Assembly (NCBI GenBank): GCA_965207165.1
Contig: OZ242265.1
Location: 4,278,001 to 4,342,000 of the forward strand
Length of the DNA stretch: 64,000 bases
Direction: 5' to 3'
Origin: JAAXHV01 sp965207165
Lineage (GTDB): Bacteria > Pseudomonadota > Gammaproteobacteria > Eutrophobiales > Eutrophobiaceae
Under the pieces are notes generated by a model. It did not search any database. It had not been told where the DNA came from and saw only the letters and a program-made list of their open reading frames with translations. A program made the position numbers and the translations under genes. This document shows, piece after piece, positions 1 to 9,071 of the stretch (positions are counted from its first letter, which is position 1; every line of letters begins with the position of its first letter).

Positions 1-51
1 CATAACTAAAACCTGAAAACTGATAACTGATAACCGACTACTGGAAACTGA

Positions 52-585
52 ATGAGACTACTGTTTATCCTGTTGGTCTGCGCACACCTGTTCGCAGGGG
101 GTTGCGCCGATAGCAGGACCGCGAAAGAAGCTTTTGACGACGCGGATTACGATACCGCGTACAAGCTGTTCAAACCCAGAGCCGAGGCCGGCGACGACGA
201 GGCGCAGAATTACCTGGGCGTACATTATTTCCTGGGTCTGGGCGTAAACCGGGACCTGCACAAGGCGTTGCAGTGGTATGAGAAAGCGGCAATACAGGGA
301 AACCCGGAGGCGCAATTCAATTATGGCCTGATGTTCCATAACGCTTACGGCACGGAAAGTGACATGACCAATGCTTTCAAGTGGTATTACGCTTCCTACC
401 GGCAGGGTAATCAAAATGCTGAGCTCTATATGAATACCCTGGCGGATGACAACCTGCTGAGTCCGAACCAGATAGATTATGCCAAGCTCCAGGCAAAACA
501 GTACATAGCCAATCCCGTAGTAACGGAGCGTGGTTCCGAAGGCACCTTGTTTCGCAACCGCTTACAGACCGGCTCCGAGCAATAA
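52..585 (+). CDS. Sel1-repeat (TPR-like) lipoprotein
   Basis: Protein of 177 residues with a lipoprotein signal peptide: Arg2, a hydrophobic stretch and an FAGGC lipobox with Cys18 as the likely lipidated residue. Residues about 43-130 hold roughly three Sel1-type helical repeats, seen in the A-x-G-x-x-x-A-Q and G-N-P-E-A-Q signatures and the W-Y-x-K-A-A helices. Sel1 proteins usually scaffold protein complexes; the partner cannot be read here. The stop codon overlaps the first base of the glmS ATG (TAATG), so the two are probably translationally coupled. The family call is confident, the role unknown. Confidence 0.8.
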   Translation: MRLLFILLVCAHLFAGGCADSRTAKEAFDDADYDTAYKLFKPRAEAGDDEAQNYLGVHYFLGLGVNRDLHKALQWYEKAAIQGNPEAQFNYGLMFHNAYGTESDMTNAFKWYYASYRQGNQNAELYMNTLADDNLLSPNQIDYAKLQAKQYIANPVVTERGSEGTLFRNRLQTGSEQ

Positions 586-2414
586 TGTGTGGTATTGTCG
601 GCGCAGTTGCGCAACGGGATGTTACACCTATCCTCCTGGAAGGGTTACGCCGCCTTGAGTACCGCGGCTATGATTCCGCCGGTATTGTCGTCCTTGACAA
701 AACAGACGGTTTCGACCGCCTGAGGGTCCAGGGCAAAGTAAACGAGTTGGCGCAATCCGCCGGCGCTTCATCCCTGTACGGCAAAACCGGTCTTGCCCAT
801 ACCCGCTGGGCGACCCACGGACGTCCGAGCGTCAATAATGCCCATCCCCATATCTGCAGGGATGAAATTGCCCTGGTACACAACGGCATAATTGAAAACC
901 ACGATGCGCTGCGGACAGAACAAACCGCCGCCGGCTACGCGTTTGCATCCGAGACGGATACGGAAGTCGCGGTCAACCAGATCCACCACAACCTGCAAGG
1001 TAACGGCGATCTCCTTGCTGCAGTAAAACATACCATGGCGGAAATCGAGGGCACCTATGCCCTGGGCGTCGTCCACAAAACCCGGCCGGATCGGCTGATT
1101 GCCGCCAGAAAGGGCAGCCCCCTGGTCATCGGGGTAGGGATCGGCGAACATTTTATTGCGTCGGATATCTTTGCCCTGTTGCCGGTGACGCGGCAGTTTA
1201 TAATCCTGGAGGAGGGAGACCTGGCCGAGGTATTCCGGGGCAGGGTCACCGTATTCGACCGGGACGGCAACCAGGTGGAGCGCGCCCCGGTCACCTCGGA
1301 CATTTCTCCGGACAGCGCCGACAAGGCCGGTTACCGCCATTACATGGCGAAGGAGATCTTCAGCCAGCCCGTGGCTATCGCCGACACACTGGAAGGCAGG
1401 ATTGAGAATGGAGTAGTGATCGAGTCTGAATTCGGCATGGCGGCAACCGGCCTGCTCGACCGTGTGGAAAATATTCATATCATCGCCTGCGGCAGCAGCT
1501 ACCATGCGGGCCTGATTGCGAGGTACTGGCTGGAAGCCGAGGGGATCCAGTGCAGTGTTGATATAGCCAGTGAATACCGTTACCGCGCCAGCGTGGTACC
1601 GGAAAACACCTTGTTCCTCACCATTTCCCAATCGGGGGAGACCCTGGATGTCCTGGAAGCCCTGCGGCTGGCCCGGACCAGGCCGTACCTGGCGTCTCTT
1701 GCCATCTGCAACGTCCCGGAAAGCTCGTTGACGCGCGAGGCGGACATGGTTTTCCTTACCAGGGCCGGGATAGAGATCGGTGTCGCCTCAACCAAGACGT
1801 TCACCACGCAATTGGTTGCCTTGTATATGCTGACGACGGTTATGGCGCGGCGGCGCGGGCTGGCCGGTGACAAGGAAAGGCACATGCTCAACCAGTTGGA
1901 ACGACTGCCCGGCCAGATAAATCACGTGCTTGAGTTGGACAGCCGCCTGAAAAAACTGGCGGAGGAATTTATCCACAAACACCACACCCTGTTCCTGGGC
2001 CGGGGAACAATGCTGCCGGTCGCCATGGAGGGAGCGTTAAAACTGAAGGAAATTTCCTATATCCACGCAGAAGCCTATGCGGCAGGGGAACTGAAACACG
2101 GTCCGCTGGCCCTGATAGACGATGAAATGCCGGTCATCGCGGTCGCGCCGAACAACAGCCTGCTGGGAAAACTGAATTCGAATCTACAGGAGGTTCGGGC
2201 CCGCGGCGCCAGGCTGTACGTGTTTTCCGACGCGGATATCGGTATGGAAATGAGTCCCGACGTTAATGTCCTGCAATTGCCTGCAGTCGACAACAGTATC
2301 GCACCGATTGTTTATACCGTGCCGCTACAACTGCTTTCCTACCACGTGGCCGTGCTCAAGGGAGCTGATGTCGACCAGCCGAGGAACCTGGCGAAATCAG
2401 TTACGGTGGAATGA
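585..2414 (+). CDS. glmS: Glutamine-fructose-6-phosphate aminotransferase
   Basis: GlmS makes glucosamine-6-phosphate from fructose-6-phosphate and glutamine, the first step toward UDP-GlcNAc, peptidoglycan and LPS. The 609 residues are full length. The start MCGIVGAV puts the catalytic Cys2 at the mature N-terminus; AHTRWATHG is in the glutaminase domain (about 1-230), followed by two SIS isomerase domains (about 285-600) and the invariant C-terminus PRNLAKSVTVE. That C-terminal coding segment is the classical recognition site of the Tn7 target selector TnsD, and a Tn7-like element begins 24 bp after the stop. No glmS ribozyme is expected or seen. Confidence 0.98.
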   Translation: MCGIVGAVAQRDVTPILLEGLRRLEYRGYDSAGIVVLDKTDGFDRLRVQGKVNELAQSAGASSLYGKTGLAHTRWATHGRPSVNNAHPHICRDEIALVHNGIIENHDALRTEQTAAGYAFASETDTEVAVNQIHHNLQGNGDLLAAVKHTMAEIEGTYALGVVHKTRPDRLIAARKGSPLVIGVGIGEHFIASDIFALLPVTRQFIILEEGDLAEVFRGRVTVFDRDGNQVERAPVTSDISPDSADKAGYRHYMAKEIFSQPVAIADTLEGRIENGVVIESEFGMAATGLLDRVENIHIIACGSSYHAGLIARYWLEAEGIQCSVDIASEYRYRASVVPENTLFLTISQSGETLDVLEALRLARTRPYLASLAICNVPESSLTREADMVFLTRAGIEIGVASTKTFTTQLVALYMLTTVMARRRGLAGDKERHMLNQLERLPGQINHVLELDSRLKKLAEEFIHKHHTLFLGRGTMLPVAMEGALKLKEISYIHAEAYAAGELKHGPLALIDDEMPVIAVAPNNSLLGKLNSNLQEVRARGARLYVFSDADIGMEMSPDVNVLQLPAVDNSIAPIVYTVPLQLLSYHVAVLKGADVDQPRNLAKSVTVE

Positions 2415-2422
2415 CTAGTTAA

Positions 2423-2438
2423 GAATTACGAATTAGGA
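2423..2438 (+). repeat. GAATTNN heptamer array, part before the island
   Basis: Two whole 7-bp units (GAATTAC, GAATTAG) and the first two bases of a third, which continues at 16058 beyond the island. Part of a family of intergenic heptamer arrays in this window. Confidence 0.7.
2434..2438. repeat. Target-site duplication TAGGA, left copy
   Basis: Five bases directly before the TGT terminus of the Tn7-like element, identical to 16053-16057. Five bp is the duplication length of Tn7 and its relatives. Confidence 0.85.
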
Positions 2439-2464
2439 TGTGGCTGAACAAATAAGTTTGTAAC
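2439..2464 (+). repeat. Proximal terminal inverted repeat of the Tn7-like element
   Basis: Begins with TGT and contains the core ACAAATAAGTTTGTAAC (2448-2464), which recurs inverted at the distal end. By eye I see only one strong core copy here. Tn7 itself has four overlapping sites at its glmS-proximal end, so weaker sites may follow in 2463-2500, but I do not claim them. Confidence 0.8.
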
Positions 2465-2591
2465 TAAAACGGGTTGCTTTATCAGGTTTACTGCTTTGGG
2501 GAGTGGTGAGGATCGACCACTACTGGTGTGTCAGATATCTTATGATTATTGATCTTTATTTCAATATTCCATCATTAGTTTATAGTTTCGA

Positions 2592-2705
2592 TTATTTCGG
2601 TTTTTTCTTATTCTCCTGTTTCAATGCTATCAATCCTACACACAGCAACATCAGTGCTGCGCTGAATACGCTTATTATGAGCGGGTCTGTTAAAGCTTCA
2701 ATCAT
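2592..2705 (-). CDS. 37-residue single-span membrane protein
   Basis: Begins MIEALTDPLIISVFSAAL, continues through one hydrophobic segment (about residues 9-27) and ends in a lysine-rich tail (KQENKKKPK). The start ATG at 2705 is preceded by GGAGAG, and the frame overlaps the stop of the upstream 63-residue gene by 8 nt (ATGATTGA). Overlap, good ribosome site and a plausible transmembrane design support a real gene despite its size. It is the only cargo read toward glmS, together with its partner. No homologue recognised; toxin, holin-like or regulatory roles are all open. Confidence 0.5.
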   Translation of the reverse strand: MIEALTDPLIISVFSAALMLLCVGLIALKQENKKKPK

Positions 2706-2889
2706 CGGTTCTCTCCGTTAAGGTACTTATTACTGCGAATGCCATACCTGACATTAATAGTAACCAAGTTTTGAATAAATTACCATCTTCCAGTGTTCCG
2801 TAAAACAGTCCTCCAAGTGTCACCGCTAGTCCGAAGTCTCGAAAAATGGATTGGACACGTTTTATGTCGAATTTGTACTTTATCTTCAT
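2698..2889 (-). CDS. 63-residue small membrane protein
   Basis: Starts MKIKYKFDIKRVQSIFRDFG with a basic N-terminal segment, followed by two hydrophobic stretches (about residues 21-31 and 38-54) separated by a short polar loop, and ends TERTDD. Its 3' end overlaps the 37-residue membrane protein by 8 nt, so both probably come from one message. It sits between the proximal end of the Tn7-like element and the internal third end, and is divergent from the defence-type cargo. No strong ribosome site is visible. Family not recognised. Confidence 0.5.
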   Translation of the reverse strand: MKIKYKFDIKRVQSIFRDFGLAVTLGGLFYGTLEDGNLFKTWLLLMSGMAFAVISTLTERTDD

Positions 2890-2908
2890 AGAGTAGGTAG
2901 AGTGTTTG

Positions 2909-3055
2909 GTTACAAAGTTAATTGTCCAAAGTTTTATAGCTGGAAATCCTTTTCGTTGAATTGGTTACAAACTTTCTTCGTGGACTGAGGGCTAGAACTA
3001 GCTCAGGAGGCTGTTTTTAGAGCTTTCAGGTTACAAACATATTTGTTTAACAACA
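2909..3055 (+). repeat. Internal third transposon end (distal-end type)
   Basis: Three GTTACAA-type sites start at 2909, 2964 and 3030, with spacings of 55 and 66 bp. The distal end at 15906-16052 has sites at 15906, 15961 and 16027, also 55 and 66 bp apart. After the last site both run 9 bases to a final ACA (3053-3055 and 16050-16052). The middle sites share 19 identical bases (2957-2975 and 15954-15972). This is therefore a diverged copy of the distal end lying inside the element. It is not followed by TAGGA; the next five bases are AATCG. Confidence 0.75.
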
Positions 3056-3126
3056 AATCGATAATAGCAAAATCGAACTCAGGTTAGGCCATTTCGCAAG
3101 TGAGTTCCTAAGGAGGGTTTACCTCG

Positions 3127-5337
3127 ATGATCGAAGGCATAAAAATAAAATCTGTTGCTAGCTTTGGAGACAAAGAGCAGGTCATAGAAGGGTTGTCTCA
3201 AAATAACTTTTTTTATGGTTCTAATGGTTCTGGTAAAACGACGATTTCAAGGTTGATAGCCGATGAGGATGCGGATGATTATTCAAAATGTTCGGTAATC
3301 TGGCGTAGTGGAAATAAGCTGGAGACTTTGGTCTATAACCGCGACTTTATTGATAGGAACTTTAACTCGGATGCGGAACTTAGAGGAATATTTACTCTGG
3401 GTGAGGAAAATGAGGCAATTCTAAAAGCGATAGAGGATGCCAGGGCTGAATCAGATCATTTGGATGCTGAGATCCAGGAGAAAAAGAAGACCTTGGCTGG
3501 CGATGATGGAAACGGAGGAAAGAAAGCAGAACTGAAGTATTTGGAAAGCGAATTCGAAGAATATTGCTGGATGTTAAAAGGCAAATTTGACGAAGACTTT
3601 AAGGCAGCTTTTAAAGGTGTTAGGGACAAAAAAATCAAGTTTAAAGAAAAGCTGCTAACCGAGAGAGAGGTTAATCAAGCAGAATCGTTGATATTAGAAG
3701 AGCTGAAGGTAAAAAGTAGGACTGTATTTGCAGAAAACCTTGAAAAGATAAACCCAATTCCGCCATTACAATATTCTGATCTGGTCGATCTTGAATCGGT
3801 AGATATTTTGGCAAAGAAAGTTATCGGCAAGGACGATGTTGACATTGCTGCCATGATTAAGAAGCTTGGCAATAGTGACTGGGTGAAACAGGGACGAGCT
3901 TATTATGACAAAAATGATGATATCTGTCCGTTTTGTCAGCAAGAAACCGATGAAGCCTTCGGCGAGAGCTTGAATATGTATTTTGACGAAATGTATTTGA
4001 ATGATATCGGTGAAATTGAGCAACTCGCAATAAGATATGAAGCCTATAGCGACGAGATTATCCAATACGTACAAGAGTTAATCGACCATGCCCCACAGTA
4101 CCTGGACTGTGAAAAGCTGGAGTCACAGCAAAGTCTGGTTGAAATAAAGATCGGAGGGAATAGACAACTTATTGAACGTAAGAAGAAAGAGGCGAGCCTA
4201 GTTATAAGGCTTGAGGCATTGAACGAAATATTGGAAGAAATAAATCAGACCATTAATGAAGCAAACAAAATAATAATTAAGCATAATCAGTCCGTAGATA
4301 ACATTGACCTAGAGAAACGTACACTCACCTCACAAATTTGGAAATATATGGTAGAAGAAGCTAGGACTGCTTATGACAGCTATAAGATTAGGAAAACAAA
4401 TCTTGAAGCAGCAATAATAGGTTTAGATGAAGGCATTGCAGGTAAGCAGGCCGAAAAGAGAACAAAGATCGATGAGATCAAAGCGCTAGAAAAAAATATA
4501 ACAAGCATTCAGCCTACCGTTGTCGAAATAAATGCGTTGTTGTCATCTTTTGGATTTACAGGTTTTGAAATCTCCAAATCACAGAAAGAGGGGTACTACA
4601 GCATTGTTCGCCCTAACGGAAAAGAAGCAAAAGAGACGCTCAGTGAAGGGGAGCGCTCATTCGTTACTTTCCTGTATTTCTACCACTTGTTAAAGGGCAG
4701 TACGTCTGAAAGCGGGATAACGGGAAATCGTGTTGTTGTCATTGATGACCCGGTTTCAAGTCTCGATAGTGATATCTTGTTTATTGTGAGTAATCTGATA
4801 AAGAGGCTATTCAATGATGTTCGTTCTGGCACTGGTCATATAAAGCAAGTGTTTGTCCTCACCCATAATGTCTATTTTCACAAAGAGGTCACTTTCAATC
4901 AGAAGCGCACTGGTGGGGCTAAGACCGAACAGACATTTTGGACCGTAAAGAAGACTGACCAATTATCTGTGATTGAAAAGCACGGCGATAATCCGGTAAA
5001 GACTTCTTACGAATTATTATGGAACGAGGTAAAAGACGAAAAACGCTCAATTCTAACTATACAAAACACGTTAAGAAGAATTTTGGAGTATTACTTCAAA
5101 TTACTTGGAAATATCAATAACGACAAGCTTATTGATGAATTTGAAGGCAAGGAAAAGCAAGTATGTGGTTCACTGTTCTCGTGGGTTAATGATGGGTCAC
5201 ATAATGCATTAGATGACCTTTTTGTAAGTTACGATGCCGCTATGGTGGATACGTATCTTGACGTTTTCAAAAAAATATTTGAAAAATCAGATCATATTGC
5301 TCATTACAATATGATGATGGGAATTACGGACGAATAG
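3127..5337 (+). CDS. RloC/AAA_13-like ABC-type ATPase, candidate defence protein
   Basis: A 736-residue P-loop ATPase split by a long coiled coil. Walker A GSNGSGKT is at residues 31-38, an ABC signature LSEGERS at about 505-511, Walker B VVVIDDPVSSLDS with Asp540-Asp541, and a switch histidine in LTHNVYF near residue 580. The coiled-coil region (about 115-500) contains a C-P-F-C pair (Cys267, Cys270) in the position of a zinc hook. This layout matches the AAA_13/RloC/Rad50-like ATPases common in anti-phage loci. I do not recognise a known nuclease motif in the C-terminal about 130 residues, so the effector is unresolved. The start is preceded by AGGAGGG at 3111-3117. The gene ends 68 bp before the HD-GHKL gene, suggesting an operon. 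AT-rich and transferred in character. Confidence 0.85.
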   Translation: MIEGIKIKSVASFGDKEQVIEGLSQNNFFYGSNGSGKTTISRLIADEDADDYSKCSVIWRSGNKLETLVYNRDFIDRNFNSDAELRGIFTLGEENEAILKAIEDARAESDHLDAEIQEKKKTLAGDDGNGGKKAELKYLESEFEEYCWMLKGKFDEDFKAAFKGVRDKKIKFKEKLLTEREVNQAESLILEELKVKSRTVFAENLEKINPIPPLQYSDLVDLESVDILAKKVIGKDDVDIAAMIKKLGNSDWVKQGRAYYDKNDDICPFCQQETDEAFGESLNMYFDEMYLNDIGEIEQLAIRYEAYSDEIIQYVQELIDHAPQYLDCEKLESQQSLVEIKIGGNRQLIERKKKEASLVIRLEALNEILEEINQTINEANKIIIKHNQSVDNIDLEKRTLTSQIWKYMVEEARTAYDSYKIRKTNLEAAIIGLDEGIAGKQAEKRTKIDEIKALEKNITSIQPTVVEINALLSSFGFTGFEISKSQKEGYYSIVRPNGKEAKETLSEGERSFVTFLYFYHLLKGSTSESGITGNRVVVIDDPVSSLDSDILFIVSNLIKRLFNDVRSGTGHIKQVFVLTHNVYFHKEVTFNQKRTGGAKTEQTFWTVKKTDQLSVIEKHGDNPVKTSYELLWNEVKDEKRSILTIQNTLRRILEYYFKLLGNINNDKLIDEFEGKEKQVCGSLFSWVNDGSHNALDDLFVSYDAAMVDTYLDVFKKIFEKSDHIAHYNMMMGITDE

Positions 5338-6700
5338 GAAACGCCAGATGAAGTTAATGATAACCACAGTTACAAGAATCCACGTAATTTAGGAAATTGG
5401 ACATTATGAGTCACGATGACTGGAAAGCAGAAATAAAAGACAGATTACCTGAGAGCGCCATTTATTGCGCTTTACGGAAAAAATGTAAGGACGATCCTGC
5501 GGGCAATCATGTGTTATCTCTCGTTGATAATGCAACCTATTTTGCCTATCAAAAAACCAAGACAATTCTTAAGCACATGGGGGAGTTCACTCTCCATGAT
5601 GGTGATCACCTATTTCGAGTTTTGACATTAATGGAGAATCTGCTTTCTCCAGGAAAAATTGAAGAGCTTTCGGCCCCAGAACTGATGCTACTAATATTAA
5701 GTGCGTTTTTTCATGATATTGGTATGGCCGCTGAAGAAAAGGATGTATGCGCCTGGAAAAAAGTTTGGGATTTATTACCATCGTTATCAGATGAAGAAAT
5801 AGATGAGTACAAAAAATTCCAGAGATTCTATTTATCAAAACCAGATGTGAGCTCGCAGATTGATTCATATGTTGAGCAAGGGGAAAATAGTGCTGCTGAT
5901 TTACTAAAAAACTACATCATCTCTGATTACATTAGAGCTACACACGCAGAACGGGCAAAGAAAATCATTGAAGATAACTGGTTGGGAAAAATAATATATA
6001 GAGATGTCGATTTAACAGTTGAGTTCGCAGAGATTTGTTTCAGCCATAATGAGGATGCTCTGTCTTTGTTAGTTCTAGACAGAAATTATCTATGTGGGAA
6101 TGGAATATATGCCAATTTACAGTTGGTCGCTGTAATCTTGAGGCTTGCAGATATTCTTGATTTCGACGCGAAGAGAACTCCTCAAATATTATTCTCACAT
6201 CTTTTTATAAGGAATCCGATTTCGATTAAAGAATGGAATAAACATAGAGCTATTGAGGCATGGTCTATAAGTGAAAAATCGATTCAATTTCATGCAAAAT
6301 GCAAGCATCCTGCAATTGAAGCGTCAATTCACGATTTTTGTGACATTATCGATAGTGAGTTAAGTGCCTGTAATAACATTATTTCATCAATAAACGACTT
6401 CGATAGAAATCAAGGCAAAAAAAATTCTATTTGTATCCCCTTTAAAGTCGATAGATCAAAAATTGAAACTAAGAAAAATATCAGCGGTGAGCCGTTATAT
6501 CGTTATCAAAAGGCCCAATTCAATTTAAGCAAAAACCAAGTCATAGATTTATTAATGGGAACAAAATTATATGGTAATCCAGAAGTTGCTCTTAGAGAAT
6601 TGTTACAAAATTCAATTGATGTGACCTCCCCCCACAAAACTGGACCACTCTAAACTAGAGATTTCTGGCAAAATCACAATCCTGAGAGGAGGGTTTTGCC

Positions 6701-6967
6701 ATGAAGAAGACCAAGTTTACCGAAGAGCAGATTGCCTTTGCCCTGCGCCAGGCCGAGACCGGCACCCGCGTCGCGGAGGTATGCCGCAAGCTGGGCATTT
6801 CCGATGCGACGTTCTACAACTGGCGCAAGAAGTACGGCGGCCTGGGGGTGCCGGAGCTGCGGCGCCTGAAGCAACTGGAAGAGGAGAACAGGAAGCTGAA
6901 GCAGCTGGTGGCGGATTTGAGTCTGGACAAGCAGATGTTACAAGATGTGCTCTCAAAAAAGCTCTGA
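6701..6967 (+). CDS. IS3-family transposase OrfA
   Basis: Protein of 88 residues with a helix-turn-helix (about 10-45; VAEVCRKLGISDATFYNWRK) and a leucine-zipper-like coiled coil (about 53-80; LRRLKQLEEENRKLKQL), the usual DNA-binding and multimerisation parts of IS3 OrfA. GAGAGGAGGG lies just upstream of the ATG. The slippery heptamer A-AAA-AAG at 6955-6961 sits just before its stop (6965-6967) and should allow -1 frameshifting into OrfB to make the OrfAB transposase. Confidence 0.93.
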   Translation: MKKTKFTEEQIAFALRQAETGTRVAEVCRKLGISDATFYNWRKKYGGLGVPELRRLKQLEEENRKLKQLVADLSLDKQMLQDVLSKKL

Positions 6968-7818
6968 AGCCGGCGCACAAACGCCGGCAATTGCGTGCGT
7001 TACAGGACGCTTACCGGGTGAGTACCCGGCGGGCTTGTGAGGTCATCGGGTTGCCGCGCGCGACCTGGTACTACCAATCCACTCGTCCCACGGATGCGGC
7101 CTTGCGCCACCGGCTCAAGGAACTGGCGGCGGTGCGGGTCCGCTACGGGTATCTGCGTCTCCACGTCCTGTTGCGGCGTGAGGGCTGGCAGGTCAACCAC
7201 AAGAAGGTGTATCGCATTTATTGCGAGGAGGGGCTGAACTTACGCAGTAAACGGCCGCGTCGGCGCCGGGCAGCGGCACATCGCTTGGCCCGTCCTGAGA
7301 GCCATGGGGTCAATCACTGTTGGAGCATGGATTTTGTGGCGGACAATTTGTTCAACGGGCGCCGGATACGGGCCTTAACTGTAGTCGATAATTTTACCCG
7401 TGAATGCCTCGCGATCCACGTGGAGCAGTCCATCCGGGGCGAACATGTGGTAGACATCATGGAGCGGCTTAAACTGGGTGAGCAGCGTGTTCCTTCACGG
7501 GTGCAGGTGGACAACGGCAGCGAGTTCATCTCCAAGGCGCTCGATAAATGGGCCTATGAAAACCGGGTCATACTCGACTTCTCAAGGCCTGGAAAACCCA
7601 CGGATAACCCGTTTATTGAATCGTTCAACGGCAGTTTCCGGGATGAATGTCTGAACACGAACTGGTTCCTGTCCCTGGACGATGCGAAAGAGAAAATAGA
7701 AGCCTGGCGAATGGAGTATAATCAGTATCGACCCCATTCATCGCTGGATGACCTGACACCGGAGGAGTTTTACCAGCAACATCAGAAAGCCGGAAATCTT
7801 GAATTTACGGGTGTCTAG
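6958..7818 (+). CDS. IS3-family transposase OrfB (DDE integrase, frameshift product)
   Basis: The -1 frame after the A-AAA-AAG slip at 6955-6961 encodes the rve-type DDE catalytic domain: SMDFVAD (first Asp), VDNGSEF (second Asp), and the glutamate in the PTDNPFIESFNGSFRDEC segment, followed by the conserved YNQYRPHSSL tail. It appears full length and undamaged. Translation as OrfAB by frameshifting is inferred from the heptamer; the same frame is open upstream from 6781, but that part overlaps OrfA. Confidence 0.9.
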   Translation, partial: KALKPAHKRRQLRALQDAYRVSTRRACEVIGLPRATWYYQSTRPTDAALRHRLKELAAVRVRYGYLRLHVLLRREGWQVNHKKVYRIYCEEGLNLRSKRPRRRRAAAHRLARPESHGVNHCWSMDFVADNLFNGRRIRALTVVDNFTRECLAIHVEQSIRGEHVVDIMERLKLGEQRVPSRVQVDNGSEFISKALDKWAYENRVILDFSRPGKPTDNPFIESFNGSFRDECLNTNWFLSLDDAKEKIEAWRMEYNQYRPHSSLDDLTPEEFYQQHQKAGNLEFTGV

Positions 7819-9071
7819 TTCCGGGGTGAGGCTCAGATGCCTGTTTGCTTCGAGGTGCAATGGAAAAAAGTTGGGGTAATAAATACGAACCAGAGATACA
7901 CATAAAGTATTTGAGCGAGCAAGCTGGAGAAGTACTGGAGATAATCGATAATGGTACCGGAATGGATCAGCAAATAATTGAAGAGCACTATTCGAAAGTT
8001 GGCTCGTCGTTTTATAAATCACCTGATTTTTATAAAATGAAATCGGATTCAAAAGCCGAGTTTACACCTACATCAAGATTTGGCATCGGGATTCTATCTT
8101 GTTTTATGGTGGCTGACATATTGGTAGTAGATACCAGGAGAGTTTATGGCCCTCATGATTCTAGTGAAGCTATGAATATTTCTATTGAAGGCCAAGAGAG
8201 TATTTTTTGGATAAAGCCGGGGAAACGAAAAGTTCCTGGAACATTAACTAAGCTATTTCTGAGAAAAAAATCAAATCCATGGGATAAGTTGAGCGAAGAT
8301 GAGTTTATTCAATCTGTTGAAAATGTCCTACCTAACCCCCCCTTTAAAATAACAATAGAAACAAATGCGAAGAAAAAAATAAGAGATGAAAACTCTTATA
8401 AGGAAATAAAAGCAGAATCTTTGAAAAATCGCTCTTGGAATGAGCATGACAATATTAAAGAGTTTAATATTGAGTTTAATGACGAACACCTGGGGTTTGT
8501 GGGATCTGTCGTTGTTGCAATATTAGAGACACATGGTCTACCTACATCTAGTATCGAAATGCTAACTAAGTCGATAGAGGTGGAAGGCGAACATTTTCCA
8601 TTAGATAAAAGTTTACGCATGAGAAGTAATGAGATTAATGAATATACAACATCAATAACTATTGATGAAAATGGTGAAATAGAACAATCGGACTCATACA
8701 GTCAACTCTGCAAATCAAAATCCCGATTGTCATTGCACGGAATTGAAGTCCCTACAACATTATTTCCTGAATTTTGGAGGATTCAAAAAAATCAAGTAAC
8801 ACTTGATTGGCCATTCCCAATGGTGATAGTGATAGATGTTTGTGGAAGCATGGATTTAGACCTCAATTCTTCCAGAACCCAGATAATAATGAGTGAAAAA
8901 TGGCAAACATTAGAGGAATTATTGGCTTTCGAAACATGTTCCGGCATTGCTAAATCCGTATCTGCCGAATATTGGAATAAGCTAGCTGAACTACTAATCA
9001 GTAACACTGAAAATGAAATATTTATTGAAAGCTTAAAAAGGGTTGCGAATCCAGTTACAGACGGAAAATAG

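Larger units (their letters stand above)
2379..2438 (+). other. Occupied attTn7 site (glmS 3' end plus insertion point)
   Basis: The last codons of glmS are the known TnsD-binding region of attTn7. The stop is at 2412-2414, then 24 bp, then TGT at 2439 where the inserted element starts. This spacing matches the established Tn7 insertion point of about 25 bp downstream of glmS. The bases at 2434-2438 (TAGGA) are repeated at 16053-16057, as expected for a 5-bp target duplication. Confidence 0.85.
6622..7835 (+). mobile_element. IS3-family element, IS407-group type
   Basis: A 1,214-bp insertion with ends TGACCTCC and (minus strand) TGAGCCTC, and a 4-bp target duplication GATG at 6618-6621 and 7836-7839. 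Two overlapping frames encode OrfA and OrfB. The 4-bp duplication and the OrfA sequence (MKKTKFTEEQIAFALRQAE) fit the IS407 group. It is GC-richer than the gene it interrupts, so it arrived separately from the island. Precise removal restores the host frame, implying a young insertion. Confidence 0.92.
5406..9071 (+). pseudogene. HD domain-GHKL ATPase gene interrupted by an IS3-family insertion
   Basis: Two coding halves, 5406-6621 and 7840-9071, join in frame when the IS and one 4-bp duplication (GATG) are removed, giving about 815 residues. The N-terminal half has an HD phosphohydrolase-type domain (HDGDH at His64-His68; FFHDIG with His103-Asp104). The junction restores the GHKL/Hsp90 N-box ELLQNSIDAC. 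The C-terminal half carries EIIDNGTGMD and RFGIGILSCF, boxes of the Bergerat ATP fold. I prefer ATG 5406, preceded by AGGA at 5391-5394, over the in-frame TTG at 5397. HD-plus-Hsp90-like fusions occur in defence contexts, and the neighbour is the AAA_13-like ATPase. The reading frames are otherwise intact, so the insertion looks recent. An N-terminal HD-only product could still be made. Confidence 0.8.

Noticed and set aside
768..1631. Long antisense frame inside glmS
   Set aside because: It is the shadow of a strongly conserved gene and has no domain, ribosome site or partner.
2503..2721. 72-codon plus-strand frame after glmS
   Set aside because: It lies opposite the two overlapping small membrane genes, which have better start signals and protein-like character.
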